Source of the DNA: JACKII01 sp963974445
GTDB taxonomy: Bacteria > Pseudomonadota > Alphaproteobacteria > Bin95
DNA length: 64,000 nucleotides
Assembly: GCA_963974445.1 (NCBI GenBank)
Contig: CAXBDI010000003.1
Span: 1-64,000, forward strand
Direction: 5' to 3'
The notes under the pieces are model-generated. The model searched no databases and was not told the origin of the DNA. It saw only the letters and a list, made by a program, of their open reading frames with translations. The translations under genes and the position numbers were made by a program. Of this stretch, positions 8,089 through 16,407 are shown one piece after another; within the stretch, counting starts at the first letter, position 1, and each line of letters starts with the position of its first letter.

Positions 8089-9108
8089 ATGCAGTTCGGC
8101 CTGATGACCCGCGGCCAGTTCCACGCTGGCGACGATATGCAACTGCGCTTTCGGGAACTCATGGAGCAGGCGCGCCTCGCCGACAAGCTAGGCTTCGCCT
8201 CGCTGACCAAGGGTTCGCACTACTCGGCCCACCCCTATCAGGATTTCCAGCAACTGCCCTATCTGGCCCGCGTCGCGGCGGAGGCGCCGAACCTGCGCGT
8301 CAACGCCGGCATCGTGCTCGTCCCCCTGCACAAGCCGATGTATCTGGCGGAGCAGTTGGCGACCCTCGACGTGATGACCAACGGCAAGCTGATCTTCGGC
8401 GCCGGCCTCGGCTACCGCGATGTGGAGTTCAAGGGCTTCGGCACCACCACCCGCCAGAAGGTCCGCCGCTTCGAGGAGGGGATCGAGGCGATCAAGCGGC
8501 TGTGGACCGAGGAGACCGTCGACATGGTCGGCAGCCATTTCGAACTGGCCGGCGCCTCCTGCCCGCTGAAGCCGATCCAAAAACCCTACCCCCCCATCTG
8601 GATCGGCGCCAACGCCGACCGGGCGATTGAGCGCGCGGCGAAGATCGGCACCTGTTGGTACATCAACCCGCACAACACCATCAGCACCATCAAACGCCAG
8701 TTGGAGGTCTACAAAAAGGCGCTTGACCAACTGGGCAAGCCCTTCCCGGACGAACTGCCGATCCGCCGTGAGGTGTTCGTTGCCGAAACGCGCGAGAAGG
8801 CGCTGGAAATCTGCCGCCCCTACCTGGCCGACAAGTACGAGACCTACCACGCCTGGGGCCAGAGCAAAGCCATGCCCGACGGCGACAACAATCTGGGCCA
8901 GGAACTCGACGAACTGCTGAAAGACCGCTTCCTGATCGGGTCCGCCGAGGATGTGGCGGAGCGCATGGTGATCCTGGCGCAAGAGACCGGCATCAACCAC
9001 CTGATCATGAGCGTGCAATGGCCGGGCATGCCGCAGGGCCTGGTGCTCGACACCATGCACCGCCTCGCCGCCGACGTGTTTCCGCGGGTGCGGGCCGCGC
9101 TGGCTTAG
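8089..9108 (+). CDS. LLM-class flavin-dependent oxidoreductase (luciferase-like monooxygenase)
   Basis: 339-residue TIM-barrel flavoprotein of the bacterial luciferase-like family, which uses reduced FMN (or F420 in some groups) on organic substrates. Typical elements are the N-terminal strand FGLMTRGQF, the central LATLDVMTNGKLIFGAGLGYR around residue 100, and KPIQKPYPPIWIGANAD near residue 165. No substrate is suggested by the sequence. ATG 8089 is preceded by AAGGAT about 10 nt upstream. The DUF1045 gene follows by 15 bp, so they are probably co-transcribed. Two further family members lie at 23914 and 49632; they are distant relatives, not recent duplicates. Confidence 0.9.
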   Translation: MQFGLMTRGQFHAGDDMQLRFRELMEQARLADKLGFASLTKGSHYSAHPYQDFQQLPYLARVAAEAPNLRVNAGIVLVPLHKPMYLAEQLATLDVMTNGKLIFGAGLGYRDVEFKGFGTTTRQKVRRFEEGIEAIKRLWTEETVDMVGSHFELAGASCPLKPIQKPYPPIWIGANADRAIERAAKIGTCWYINPHNTISTIKRQLEVYKKALDQLGKPFPDELPIRREVFVAETREKALEICRPYLADKYETYHAWGQSKAMPDGDNNLGQELDELLKDRFLIGSAEDVAERMVILAQETGINHLIMSVQWPGMPQGLVLDTMHRLAADVFPRVRAALA

Positions 9109-9123
9109 GCGGAGCGGGCTGCG

Positions 9124-9837
9124 ATGCCGAGCACCGAGCGCTACGCCATCTACTTCGCACCGGCGGAGGATGCCGAGATCTGGCGCTTCGGGACCGAATG
9201 GCTTGGCCGTGATCCAGCCACCGGCCAAACCCTGGCGCAGCCGGAGGTGCCGGGACTCTCCGCCCAACAACTCGCCGCCGCGACCGAATCGCCCCGCGAC
9301 TACGGCTTTCACGCCACCCTGAAACCGCCCTTCCACTTGGCCGAAGGGGTTGGTGCCGACGATCTGCGCAGCGCCGCCCGCGCGTTCGCCGCCGCCCGCG
9401 CGCCCTTCGACGCGCCGCCGGTCAGCGTGCAGCGCATCGGCCGCTTCCAGGCCTTCGCCTTGATGGCCGAAAGCGAAGAGATGCAGCGCCTCGCCGCCGA
9501 TTGCGTCCGCGCGTTCGACCGCTTCCGCGCCCCGCCCTCCGACGCCGAACTGGCCAAACGCCGCGCCCGCGGTCTGACCGGGCGGCAGGAGACCAATCTG
9601 CAACAATGGGGCTATCCGTATGTCATGGAGGAATTTCGCTTCCACATGACCATGCTAGGCTCGACCCACGACGAGGCCTTGCACGCCGCCGTCAGCGCCT
9701 ACCTGCAACCCCGCGCCTCGCACTTCGCCGAACAGCCGTTGCGCGTCGACGCCGTCTGCCTCTATCGGCAGGAAACGCGCAGCGACCCGTTCCTGCTGGT
9801 CGAGCGGTTCGCCTTTTCCGCCGTTGGCGAAGAGTGA
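9124..9837 (+). CDS. DUF1045 family protein, 2H phosphoesterase-like
   Basis: 237 residues. Two His-x-Thr motifs, FHATLKPPF near residue 61 and FHMTML near residue 177, are the hallmark of the 2H phosphoesterase fold, which acts on 2',3'-cyclic or other phosphodiester bonds. DUF1045 proteins are often encoded in phosphonate (C-P lyase) operons and named phosphonate metabolism protein. Here there is no phn gene nearby, so a phosphonate role is not supported by context. The gene lies 15 bp after the flavin monooxygenase and 46 bp before the DUF2244 gene, all on one strand. Confidence 0.8.
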   Translation: MPSTERYAIYFAPAEDAEIWRFGTEWLGRDPATGQTLAQPEVPGLSAQQLAAATESPRDYGFHATLKPPFHLAEGVGADDLRSAARAFAAARAPFDAPPVSVQRIGRFQAFALMAESEEMQRLAADCVRAFDRFRAPPSDAELAKRRARGLTGRQETNLQQWGYPYVMEEFRFHMTMLGSTHDEALHAAVSAYLQPRASHFAEQPLRVDAVCLYRQETRSDPFLLVERFAFSAVGEE

Positions 9838-9883
9838 CGCACCACTCTCAAATCCGCCGGATTCCGGCGTATGATGATCGACC

Positions 9884-10381
9884 ATGACCGATACCGCCCG
9901 CTCGCCATTTTTGCTCGACGTGGTGCTATATCCGCACCGCTCGCTGCCGCCCCAAGGGTTTATGATCCTGATGATCGGCTTCGGCGCCGTCAGCTTCGTC
10001 ACCGGCGCGGTGTTCGCGACCATGGGGGCGTGGCCGGTGCTGGGGTTTTTCGGCCTGGACGTGTTGCTGTTCTACTGGGCTTTCCGCGTGTCGTACCGCA
10101 GCGGCCGCCTGCGGGAGGTGGTGCGGGTGACGCGCCACCAACTCACCGTGCAGCGCGTGCAACCGGACGGCCGGCGCAAAACCTGGAGCTTCGAACCAGC
10201 CTGGGCCCGGGTCGAACTGTACAGGCCCGCGGAGCACGACTGCCGCCTTATCCTGGCCAGCGGCCAGCGCCGGCTCGCCATCGGCAAGTTCCTGCCGCCG
10301 GAGGAGCGGGTGGCCTTCGCCGCAACCTTGAGCGAGGCCTTGCGTGCCGCCAGAACCTACCCTGGCGGCGCGCAGAACTGA
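9884..10381 (+). CDS. DUF2244 family integral membrane protein
   Basis: 165 residues. Two closely spaced membrane helices occur near residues 25-45 and 48-68, preceded by a short cytoplasmic segment with the characteristic YPHRSLPPQGF. A soluble C-terminal domain follows, with a PH-like beta pattern (VTRHQLTVQRV, WARVELYRP, RLAIGKFLPPEER). The family is common in alphaproteobacteria and has no defined function. It is the last gene of a three-gene run starting at 8089. A double-hairpin repeat begins 37 bp after its stop and may end transcription. Confidence 0.8.
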   Translation: MTDTARSPFLLDVVLYPHRSLPPQGFMILMIGFGAVSFVTGAVFATMGAWPVLGFFGLDVLLFYWAFRVSYRSGRLREVVRVTRHQLTVQRVQPDGRRKTWSFEPAWARVELYRPAEHDCRLILASGQRRLAIGKFLPPEERVAFAATLSEALRAARTYPGGAQN

Positions 10382-10417
10382 TAACCGACGGCATCGACTA
10401 ATAAGCGCTTCTCTTTT

Positions 10418-10511
10418 CCCGCGCTCGACGCGGGATACATGCTTGAGATTACCATCCAGCACCATCGTTCGTCAGGAGCGCTCTGGCATGGGTCCCGGCT
10501 CGCGGCCGGGA
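10418..10511. repeat. Dispersed double-hairpin repeat, copy 2
   Basis: Left arm 10418-10434 pairs cccgcg with cgcggg around ctcga. Right arm 10494-10510 pairs cccggc with gccggg around tcgcg. The stems differ from copy 1 yet remain fully paired. The inner flank again carries gctctggcatggg. It lies between the convergent DUF2244 and dapB genes, a position suited to bidirectional termination. Confidence 0.75.
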
Positions 10512-10547
10512 CGAAGGCGTTATAGTCACGACCTCCTCCCAACCATA

Positions 10548-11351
10548 TTAGACGTTGAGCCCGAGGATATCCTTCATGGTGTAGAGGCCTGGCGGCTTGC
10601 CGCCGGCCCACATCGCCGCGCGGACGCCGCCGCGGGCAAACAACTGCCGGTCGGTGCAGCGGTGGCTGAGTTCCAGCCGCTCGCCGGGGGCCGCGAATAT
10701 CACCGTGTGCTCGCCGACCACGTCGCCGCCGCGCAGGGCCGCAAAGCCGATATCGCCCTGGCGGCGGGCGCCGGTCTGGCCCTCGCGGCTCCACTGCGCC
10801 ACCGCATTGATGTCGACCTTGCGGCCCCGCGCTGCCGCCTGGCCGAGCCCGACTGCGGTGCCCGACGGCGCGTCGATCTTGTGTTTGTGGTGCATCTCCA
10901 TGATCTCGATGTCGTAGTCGGGGCCGAGCAGGCTCGCGACCTTTTCCACCAACGCGAACATCAGGTTAACGACGACGCTCATGTTCGGGGCGTAGACGAT
11001 GGGCGTGGTCTTGGCCATCTCGTGCAGCACTGCCTCGTCTGCCGCCGAAAGGCCGGTGGTGCCGATAACATGGGCCGTACCGTGCTCGGCCGCCTGGCGG
11101 GCGTGGACGACGGTGGCGGCGGGGATCGAGAACTCCATCACCGCATCACAGGCCTGGAATACCGCACCGGCATCGTCACCGATGGCAACGCCCAGCTTGC
11201 CAACGCCCGCCAGTTCGCCGGCGTCATGACCGAGAAAGGGGCTCTCCTGCTGCTCGCAGGCGGCGGCGAGCGTCGCCCCTTCGGTCTCGGTAATCGTCTG
11301 TGTCAGCATGCGGCCCATGCGGCCGCCTGCGCCGATAATGCCTAGCTTCAT
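10548..11351 (-). CDS. dapB: 4-hydroxy-tetrahydrodipicolinate reductase (lysine/meso-DAP biosynthesis)
   Basis: 267 residues, normal DapB length. It reduces the dapA product to tetrahydrodipicolinate with NAD(P)H, on the path to lysine and the meso-diaminopimelate of peptidoglycan. The N-terminal Rossmann motif is GIIGAGGRMGRM. The substrate and catalytic block MEMHHKHKIDAPSGTA, near residue 155, has the paired His, the Lys and the PSGTA phosphate-like loop that define the family. Start ATG at 11351 has GGAGGA about 10 nt upstream. The gene is transcribed after the threonine ammonia-lyase gene, 48 bp away, so the two amino-acid genes may share a message. Confidence 0.96.
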   Translation of the reverse strand: MKLGIIGAGGRMGRMLTQTITETEGATLAAACEQQESPFLGHDAGELAGVGKLGVAIGDDAGAVFQACDAVMEFSIPAATVVHARQAAEHGTAHVIGTTGLSAADEAVLHEMAKTTPIVYAPNMSVVVNLMFALVEKVASLLGPDYDIEIMEMHHKHKIDAPSGTAVGLGQAAARGRKVDINAVAQWSREGQTGARRQGDIGFAALRGGDVVGEHTVIFAAPGERLELSHRCTDRQLFARGGVRAAMWAGGKPPGLYTMKDILGLNV

Positions 11352-11399
11352 AACGACGTGTCCTCCCAGGAATTGTTCCTCATCCCCCAGTTTAGCGCC

Positions 11400-12632
11400 T
11401 TAGGCGGGCTCCAGGCCATGGGCATGCGTCGGCAGCACCTGGGCGGTGATCCCTTCTGACCCCAATGTGCGCACCAGCCGTTCGCCATGGGCGGCGTCGC
11501 GCACCTCCAGCACGAAGTCGATTTCCGTCAGCTTGATCGGCACATCGAAGAACAGCCGGTTGTGCTGCACCTCCAGCACGTTCGCGCCGGCCTCCGCGAT
11601 GATGCGGGTGGCGAGCGCCAGGCCGCCGGGCGCATCGGAGACCTCGACGCGCAGGCGCACCAGCCGCTTGTTGCGCACCAGGCTGCGCATCAGGGTGGAG
11701 GCGAGCAGCGTCGCATCGATATTGCCGCCGGAGATCACAAGCGCCACCTTGCGGCCCGCGAACTTGTCGGGGTGCGCCAGCAATGCAGCGAGCGGTGCCG
11801 CGCCCGCCCCCTCCGCCACGTATTTGCCGGTGATCGCCAACTCCTGCACCCCCAACTCCAACTGGGATTCGTCGAGCACCAGGATCTCCTCGACATGGCG
11901 CTCGATGATCGGGCGGGTGCGGGTGCCAGGGTATTTGACCGCGATGCCCTCGGCGATGGTCGGTCTGCCGCGCGGCGGCTCGGTTCCGGCGATGGCGCAG
12001 GCCATGGTCGGGTAGGCCGCCGCCTCCACCCCAATCAGGCGGATGGCGGGGTTCAACGCCTTGGCGGCAATGGCGATGCCGGCCATCAGGCCGCCGCCGC
12101 CGATCGGCGCGACGATGGTGTCGACCTCCGGCGCATCCTGGAGGATTTCCAGCCCGACGGTTCCTTGCCCGGCGATGATGCGGTCGTCGTCGTAGGGATG
12201 GATCAGGGTCAGGCCATCTCGCTCCACCAACTCGTCGGCGAGGGCGATCAGGTCGGCGAGTTCGTTGCCCTCCTGCAGCACCCTGGCGCCGAAGCTTTCG
12301 GTGCGGGCGACCTTGGCGAAGGGCGTGCCAAGCGGCATGGCGATAGTTGCCGGAATGCCCAGCCGGCCGGCGTGGTAGGCGACGCCCTGGGCGTGATTGC
12401 CAGCGGAAATCGCGATGACGCCGAGCCCGCGCTCCAACTCGCTGAGCGCCTGCAACCGGAACAGCGCGCCACGGTCCTTGAACGACGCAGTGATCTGCAG
12501 GTTTTCCAGCTTCAGCCAGACCTCGGCACCGGTCAGGGCCGAGAGCGACCGCGAATGCCGGGTGGGCGTTCTGACCACATGCCCGTCGATAGCCGCCGCC
12601 GCCAAGCGGATATCTTGAAGTGTCACCGTCAT
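11400..12632 (-). CDS. Threonine ammonia-lyase with C-terminal ACT domain
   Basis: PLP enzyme that deaminates threonine to 2-oxobutyrate, the entry to isoleucine synthesis, or acts in threonine breakdown. The PLP lysine lies in ASFKDRGALFRL (residues about 50-60) and the phosphate-binding glycine loop is GGGGLM. The final 75 residues form an ACT-like domain (VRLRVEVSDAPGGLA), so allosteric control by an amino acid is likely. I chose the start at 12632 (MTVTLQDI, 410 residues) because AAGGAC lies upstream; an in-frame ATG at 12665 would add 11 Arg-rich residues. The length and single ACT-like domain match the shorter biosynthetic or TdcB-like class, so I leave the symbol empty. Confidence 0.92.
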   Translation of the reverse strand: MTVTLQDIRLAAAAIDGHVVRTPTRHSRSLSALTGAEVWLKLENLQITASFKDRGALFRLQALSELERGLGVIAISAGNHAQGVAYHAGRLGIPATIAMPLGTPFAKVARTESFGARVLQEGNELADLIALADELVERDGLTLIHPYDDDRIIAGQGTVGLEILQDAPEVDTIVAPIGGGGLMAGIAIAAKALNPAIRLIGVEAAAYPTMACAIAGTEPPRGRPTIAEGIAVKYPGTRTRPIIERHVEEILVLDESQLELGVQELAITGKYVAEGAGAAPLAALLAHPDKFAGRKVALVISGGNIDATLLASTLMRSLVRNKRLVRLRVEVSDAPGGLALATRIIAEAGANVLEVQHNRLFFDVPIKLTEIDFVLEVRDAAHGERLVRTLGSEGITAQVLPTHAHGLEPA

Positions 12633-12664
12633 TGGCCGCGTCCTTCCCTGGCGGCGCGGTTCCA

Positions 12665-13696
12665 CTACGCCAGAACTGGCTGCCGCGCCGCGTCTTGCTG
12701 AACATAGCGCAGCAGAGCCTTGGCGTCGTTGGTGAAGAGTTCGACGCCGCCGAACCAGGGCTCGCCGATAGCCCGCTGCATCAGCAGCGCATCCTGATCC
12801 ATCCAGCGCGGCAGCAGCGCGCCGAACCAGAACCCGGCCTCCCGCATCGCCTCGACCGCGGCGTCCGTACAGGGCGAGCCAAGCGCCAGCGCCAGTTGCA
12901 CCATGGTGCGGCGATTGCGGCGGGCGTCCGCGGTCGCCGCAGCGACACGCGCCGGCAGGTCCGCGCCGATGCGGCGGACGTTGATCCGCACCAGGTCGAA
13001 GCGGGGCAGATCGACAACCTCGATCTGGCTGGTTCCGGCATGATCCAGAGGCTGGTCGGATGTGGCGAAAGCGCGGGTCAGGTGAAGCTGGTCGTAGAGC
13101 GCCAGCATCAGGTCGCTGTAGGCCGACGGCAGATACGAGACCTGCGCCGGCGCATCATCCATCGCGCGGTATTGCAGTACGGTCGCGGTCGGCCCGGCGC
13201 CGGTTGCCTCGATCTGCATCATGCGGGCGGGAACGAAGCCGATCTCGAAGCCGACATCGACGAAATCCGCCTTCCACAGCGCCCGCTGCGAGAACACATG
13301 GTTGGTCAAGGCCGCACCGAACAACCCGCAGCAGGTTGGGTCACGGTCGGACACGTCAACGCAGCGGTCGATCAACTGGCCGAGCAGCCCCTGGGTGCGG
13401 TGGCCCGGATCGACAACACCCTGGCCCAACTCCCTCACACCGGTATACGGGGCCGACTGCACAATGCCCAGATGGCCGACCGGCAGCCCGTGATCATTGC
13501 GGGCAATCAGCGATTGGCAGGAGCCATCGGCGTTGGCGCGGCGGAACGCCGCTGGATCATAGACCTGATCCGTCAGGTAGTGATCGCCATAGATCTTTCG
13601 AAACAGGCTAGGCAGGTGCTCGGCATCTTCGGGAGAGAACCGATCGATATCGTACTTGATTTGTTCTTTAAAAGCTTGTGAAGCGGCTTCAGTCAT
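12665..13696 (-). CDS. GNAT-family N-acetyltransferase, two-domain
   Basis: 343 residues. The N-terminal half carries a GNAT core. IYGDHYLTDQVYDP and GHLGIVQSAPYTGVRELGQGVVDPGHRTQGL, followed by GQLIDRC, give the strand-turn-helix that holds acetyl-CoA (V-x-P-x-H-R-x-x-G-L is a variant of the R/Q-x-x-G-x-G/A loop). The C-terminal 170 residues are less conserved and may be a second, degenerate GNAT lobe. Substrate unknown. It is upstream of the threonine ammonia-lyase gene on the same strand, 32 bp apart, and may head the dapB operon. AAAGGAC lies upstream of ATG 13696. Confidence 0.7.
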   Translation of the reverse strand: MTEAASQAFKEQIKYDIDRFSPEDAEHLPSLFRKIYGDHYLTDQVYDPAAFRRANADGSCQSLIARNDHGLPVGHLGIVQSAPYTGVRELGQGVVDPGHRTQGLLGQLIDRCVDVSDRDPTCCGLFGAALTNHVFSQRALWKADFVDVGFEIGFVPARMMQIEATGAGPTATVLQYRAMDDAPAQVSYLPSAYSDLMLALYDQLHLTRAFATSDQPLDHAGTSQIEVVDLPRFDLVRINVRRIGADLPARVAAATADARRNRRTMVQLALALGSPCTDAAVEAMREAGFWFGALLPRWMDQDALLMQRAIGEPWFGGVELFTNDAKALLRYVQQDAARQPVLA

Positions 13697-14098
13697 GGCT
13701 CAGCAGGTCCTTTCGAGCGGTTAGTGGATCGAGGTTACCGGTTCAGTTTCAAAGGGTTAAAGACAGCCTTAGCCAGTCCTTGGCCCCGTAGGCTCCGTCT
13801 GGCGGCGACGGAGGAGAAAGTGTTGAGATTTGCTTGCGGCAGGGGCATGGCGTTAAACAACCTTAAGGCGATTGATTTACCATTATAAGTTGTATTTCAT
13901 TGAATAACTCGTTAACGATCCAGATTGAATCCATCGATATTTCCGCCTGCTTTATCTGGCCAAACCGCGTCGCCGGACCGCAATTCCCGCAACGCTGCAC
14001 CGGCACGATACGGTGGCGGGCGAGACATTCGGCAAGCGGGCGGCTAGCATGACCGTCCCGTCCTTCCGGACGGTCGGAACAGCGGATGGGAGTGCCCA
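13697..14098. other. 402-bp intergenic region between divergent genes
   Basis: No credible gene is seen. The stretch 13850-13945 is markedly more AT-rich than its surroundings and probably holds the promoters for the minus-strand GNAT gene and the plus-strand dehydrogenase gene. An open frame on the minus strand (13863-14099) has no recognisable protein features. Confidence 0.5.
14051..14075 (+). promoter_or_regulatory. Inverted repeat just upstream of the dehydrogenase gene
   Basis: gaccgtcc at 14051-14058 pairs perfectly with ggacggtc at 14068-14075, with a 9-nt spacer, 23 nt before the ATG at 14099. It could be an operator or a hairpin in the 5' leader. There is no regulator gene nearby. 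Confidence 0.4.
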
Positions 14099-15010
14099 AT
14101 GAGCGATCAAGCGAGCAGCCAAACCCTGGGCTTTGTCGGCCTGGGCGTCATGGGGGAGGCGATGTGCCGGAACCTGGCGAAGAAGAGCGGGATGCCTGTG
14201 CTGGCCTTCGACCTGCGGCCGGAGCCGTTGCAACGGCTGTCGGCGGATGGGATCGAGAGCGCGATGTCGCTGGCCGATCTGGCGGAGCGCGCCGGCATCA
14301 TCTTCATGAGCCTGCCGGGCGAGCCGCAGGTGCGAGCGGTGGCGCAAGGCGCCGACGGTTTGCTGGCGCGGATGCGGGCCGGGCAAACCCTGATCGACAC
14401 CAGCACTTGCCCGGTGACACTGGCGCGGGAACTGGCGGCGGAGGCGGCGGCCAAGGGCGTGGATTTCGCCGACGCCCCGGTGGCGCGCACCGCGCAGGCC
14501 GCCAAGGACGGCACGCTCAGCATCATGGTCGGCGGCACGGAAGAGGTGTTTCAGCGCATCGAGCCGCTGCTCTACTGCATGGGCGACGCGATCACCCATT
14601 GCGGGTCGGTCGGCGCCGGCGAGGCGGTGAAGCTGATGAACAACATGGTCGTCGTCCAGACCGTCCACGCCATTGCCGAGGCGTTGACGGTGGCCAAGGC
14701 CAGCGGCGCTGTCGATGGTCACGTTTTGTTCGAAACGATGGCCAAGAGCTCTGGCGACAGTTTCGTGCTGCGCAACCACGGCATGAAGTCGATGTTGCCG
14801 GATACCCACCCGACGCAGTCCTTCCCCATCGACTACATTTTGAAAGACCTGAGCTATGCGATCAGCCTGGCCGAGGAAAACGGTGTGAGGATGGAAGGCG
14901 CCTACGCGACGCGCAACATTCTGGAGCGGGCGGCGGAAATGGGCTTCGGCGACCGCTATTACACCGTATTGATCAAGGCGATCGAGGGCGCGCTGGACCC
15001 GCAGGACTGA
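14099..15010 (+). CDS. NAD(P)-dependent beta-hydroxyacid dehydrogenase (3-hydroxyisobutyrate dehydrogenase family)
   Basis: 303 residues. The N-terminal Rossmann motif GFVGLGVMGEAM (residues 11-22) and the catalytic Lys in GAGEAVKLMNNM place it among beta-hydroxyacid dehydrogenases, which oxidise or reduce small hydroxyacids and aldehydes. The substrate loop reads DAPVARTAQAAKDGTL instead of the common DAPVSGG. The RT form recalls sulfolactaldehyde-reductase-like members, so a substrate other than hydroxyisobutyrate is possible. It converges with the enolase-superfamily gene, 11 bp apart; both could serve sugar-acid breakdown, but no pathway is evident. Confidence 0.88.
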   Translation: MSDQASSQTLGFVGLGVMGEAMCRNLAKKSGMPVLAFDLRPEPLQRLSADGIESAMSLADLAERAGIIFMSLPGEPQVRAVAQGADGLLARMRAGQTLIDTSTCPVTLARELAAEAAAKGVDFADAPVARTAQAAKDGTLSIMVGGTEEVFQRIEPLLYCMGDAITHCGSVGAGEAVKLMNNMVVVQTVHAIAEALTVAKASGAVDGHVLFETMAKSSGDSFVLRNHGMKSMLPDTHPTQSFPIDYILKDLSYAISLAEENGVRMEGAYATRNILERAAEMGFGDRYYTVLIKAIEGALDPQD

Positions 15011-15021
15011 GGCCCGGGGCA

Positions 15022-16176
15022 TCACCCGGCAACCTCCGCATGGAACACCAGGTCGCCGGCGAGGGCCCCGGTGTCGGGCACGATGCCCAGGCCCGGACCT
15101 TCCGGCAGGGAGAATTGGCCAGCGGCGACGGCTTTAGTTTCCGGTACTAGGACCGAGCGTAGCGGGTTCGGGTTCGAATCGATCTCCAGCCGACCCGTGC
15201 CGCCGACCGCCGCCAGCACATGCGCCGAGGCGATCTGGCCGATGCCGCCGGCCAGCCAATGCGGGCAGTAGCGCTTGCCCGCCGCAGTCGCTTGCCGGCC
15301 GATGGTGAAGGACTGGGTGACGCCGCCCCATTTGCCGACATCCGGCTGCGCCACGTCGAGCCAGGCCAGAGCCGCCTCGAACGCGGCAAGGCCACGGATG
15401 TTTTCGCCGCCGGCGAGCGGCATGTGCATGGCGGCGCGCAGGCGTCGCCAGTCTGCCGGCGCCTCGTCGACCGGCATCGGCTCCTCCAGCCATTCCAGAT
15501 CGAAGTCGCGCAACACCGCCGCCATCAAAGCGGCTTGTGCCGGGTCCCATTTCTGATTGGCATCGACCATCAGCGCCTCGGTCCCGGCCACCTGATCGCG
15601 GGCGGCCGTGAGACAGAAGATGTCGTGCTCCCGTCCGAACCCGACCTTGACCTTGAACGCCTGGAAGCCCTCGGCCTGGCAACGGGCGATGGTCTCGTCT
15701 GCGCCGCCGGGGTTGATGCCGCTCGCATAACACGGCACGGCGGCGGTCCTGCACTGAGGGTTGAGCAACCGGCGCACCGGCAGTCCCGCCTTGCGCCCGG
15801 CCAGATCCCATAGGGCCATGTCGATACCGCAACAGATGGCGGCGAAGGGCCCGGGCTCGCCGCTTTGCAGGGCGAGCAGCCGCGTCAACGCCGCGGTCTC
15901 GTTGAAGAAATCGGCGACGCTCCGGACTTCGCGCCCTAGAAGCGCCGGCAGTACCGCCTCAACTGCCAACTGGGCGCGGTACTCGGGCGTCGGTGCCGGG
16001 AAGTTGCCCCAAATGTCACCCCACCCGACTGCGCCGTCGCTATCCTCGATGCGGATGCTGGCGGTCGCCCGCGAATCCTGGTTGCCGAAACTGTTCTGCA
16101 CCGGCTCGGCGATGGCGACCCGCCAGACGAACACCTCGAATTTGGCCAGTCGGAAAGGCGGATAGGTTTGAGACAT
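15022..16176 (-). CDS. Mandelate racemase/muconate lactonizing enzyme family protein (enolase superfamily)
   Basis: 384 residues, the usual enolase-superfamily size: an alpha/beta lid followed by a TIM-like barrel. The catalytic KxK pair is in FKVKVGFG. The metal ligands appear as Asp in VDANQKWD, Glu in WLEEPMP and Glu in GGENIRG. A barrel His is in CPHWLAGGIG. These residues fit the mandelate racemase subgroup, whose members abstract the proton alpha to a carboxylate, often as sugar-acid dehydratases. The true substrate cannot be read from the sequence. Start at 16176 (MSQTYPPF) is preferred over the ATG at 16251, which would add a non-conserved Ala-rich leader. Confidence 0.9.
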   Translation of the reverse strand: MSQTYPPFRLAKFEVFVWRVAIAEPVQNSFGNQDSRATASIRIEDSDGAVGWGDIWGNFPAPTPEYRAQLAVEAVLPALLGREVRSVADFFNETAALTRLLALQSGEPGPFAAICCGIDMALWDLAGRKAGLPVRRLLNPQCRTAAVPCYASGINPGGADETIARCQAEGFQAFKVKVGFGREHDIFCLTAARDQVAGTEALMVDANQKWDPAQAALMAAVLRDFDLEWLEEPMPVDEAPADWRRLRAAMHMPLAGGENIRGLAAFEAALAWLDVAQPDVGKWGGVTQSFTIGRQATAAGKRYCPHWLAGGIGQIASAHVLAAVGGTGRLEIDSNPNPLRSVLVPETKAVAAGQFSLPEGPGLGIVPDTGALAGDLVFHAEVAG

Positions 16177-16280
16177 GGCGACAGCGGTCCTTGCATTTGC
16201 TGCGAAAGCGACAGTCTGGCAAGCGGACTGCGGTCCCGCCAGTGCCGGCATTTACGCGACGACAATAGGAATCCATAGAC

Positions 16281-16322
16281 AAGAACATAATGTCAACACA
16301 ATTGTTCCTTAATTGTTCTTTT
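16281..16322. promoter_or_regulatory. AT-rich operator-like site with GAAC/GTTC half-sites
   Basis: In the gap between the divergent enolase-superfamily and penicillin acylase genes, aagaac at 16281 is followed by two direct copies of aattgttc, near 16300 and 16311. The second ends in gttctt, which pairs with aagaac. The spacing and low GC suggest a repressor or activator site inside divergent promoters. No regulator gene is adjacent. Confidence 0.35.
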
Positions 16323-16407
16323 TCTGAAATGCGAATTTACCCGCAAGCGTGTCGCGTTGACTCCGAGGGCGACCGGCCCCCACCTACAGACCTGATTAGT
16401 ATTTTCG

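Noticed and set aside
8188..9645. 485-codon minus-strand open frame
   Set aside because: It spans two plus-strand genes with clear family motifs and has no protein features of its own.
13863..14099. 78-codon minus-strand open frame in the intergenic region
   Set aside because: It has no ribosome site, and crosses an AT-rich promoter-like stretch.
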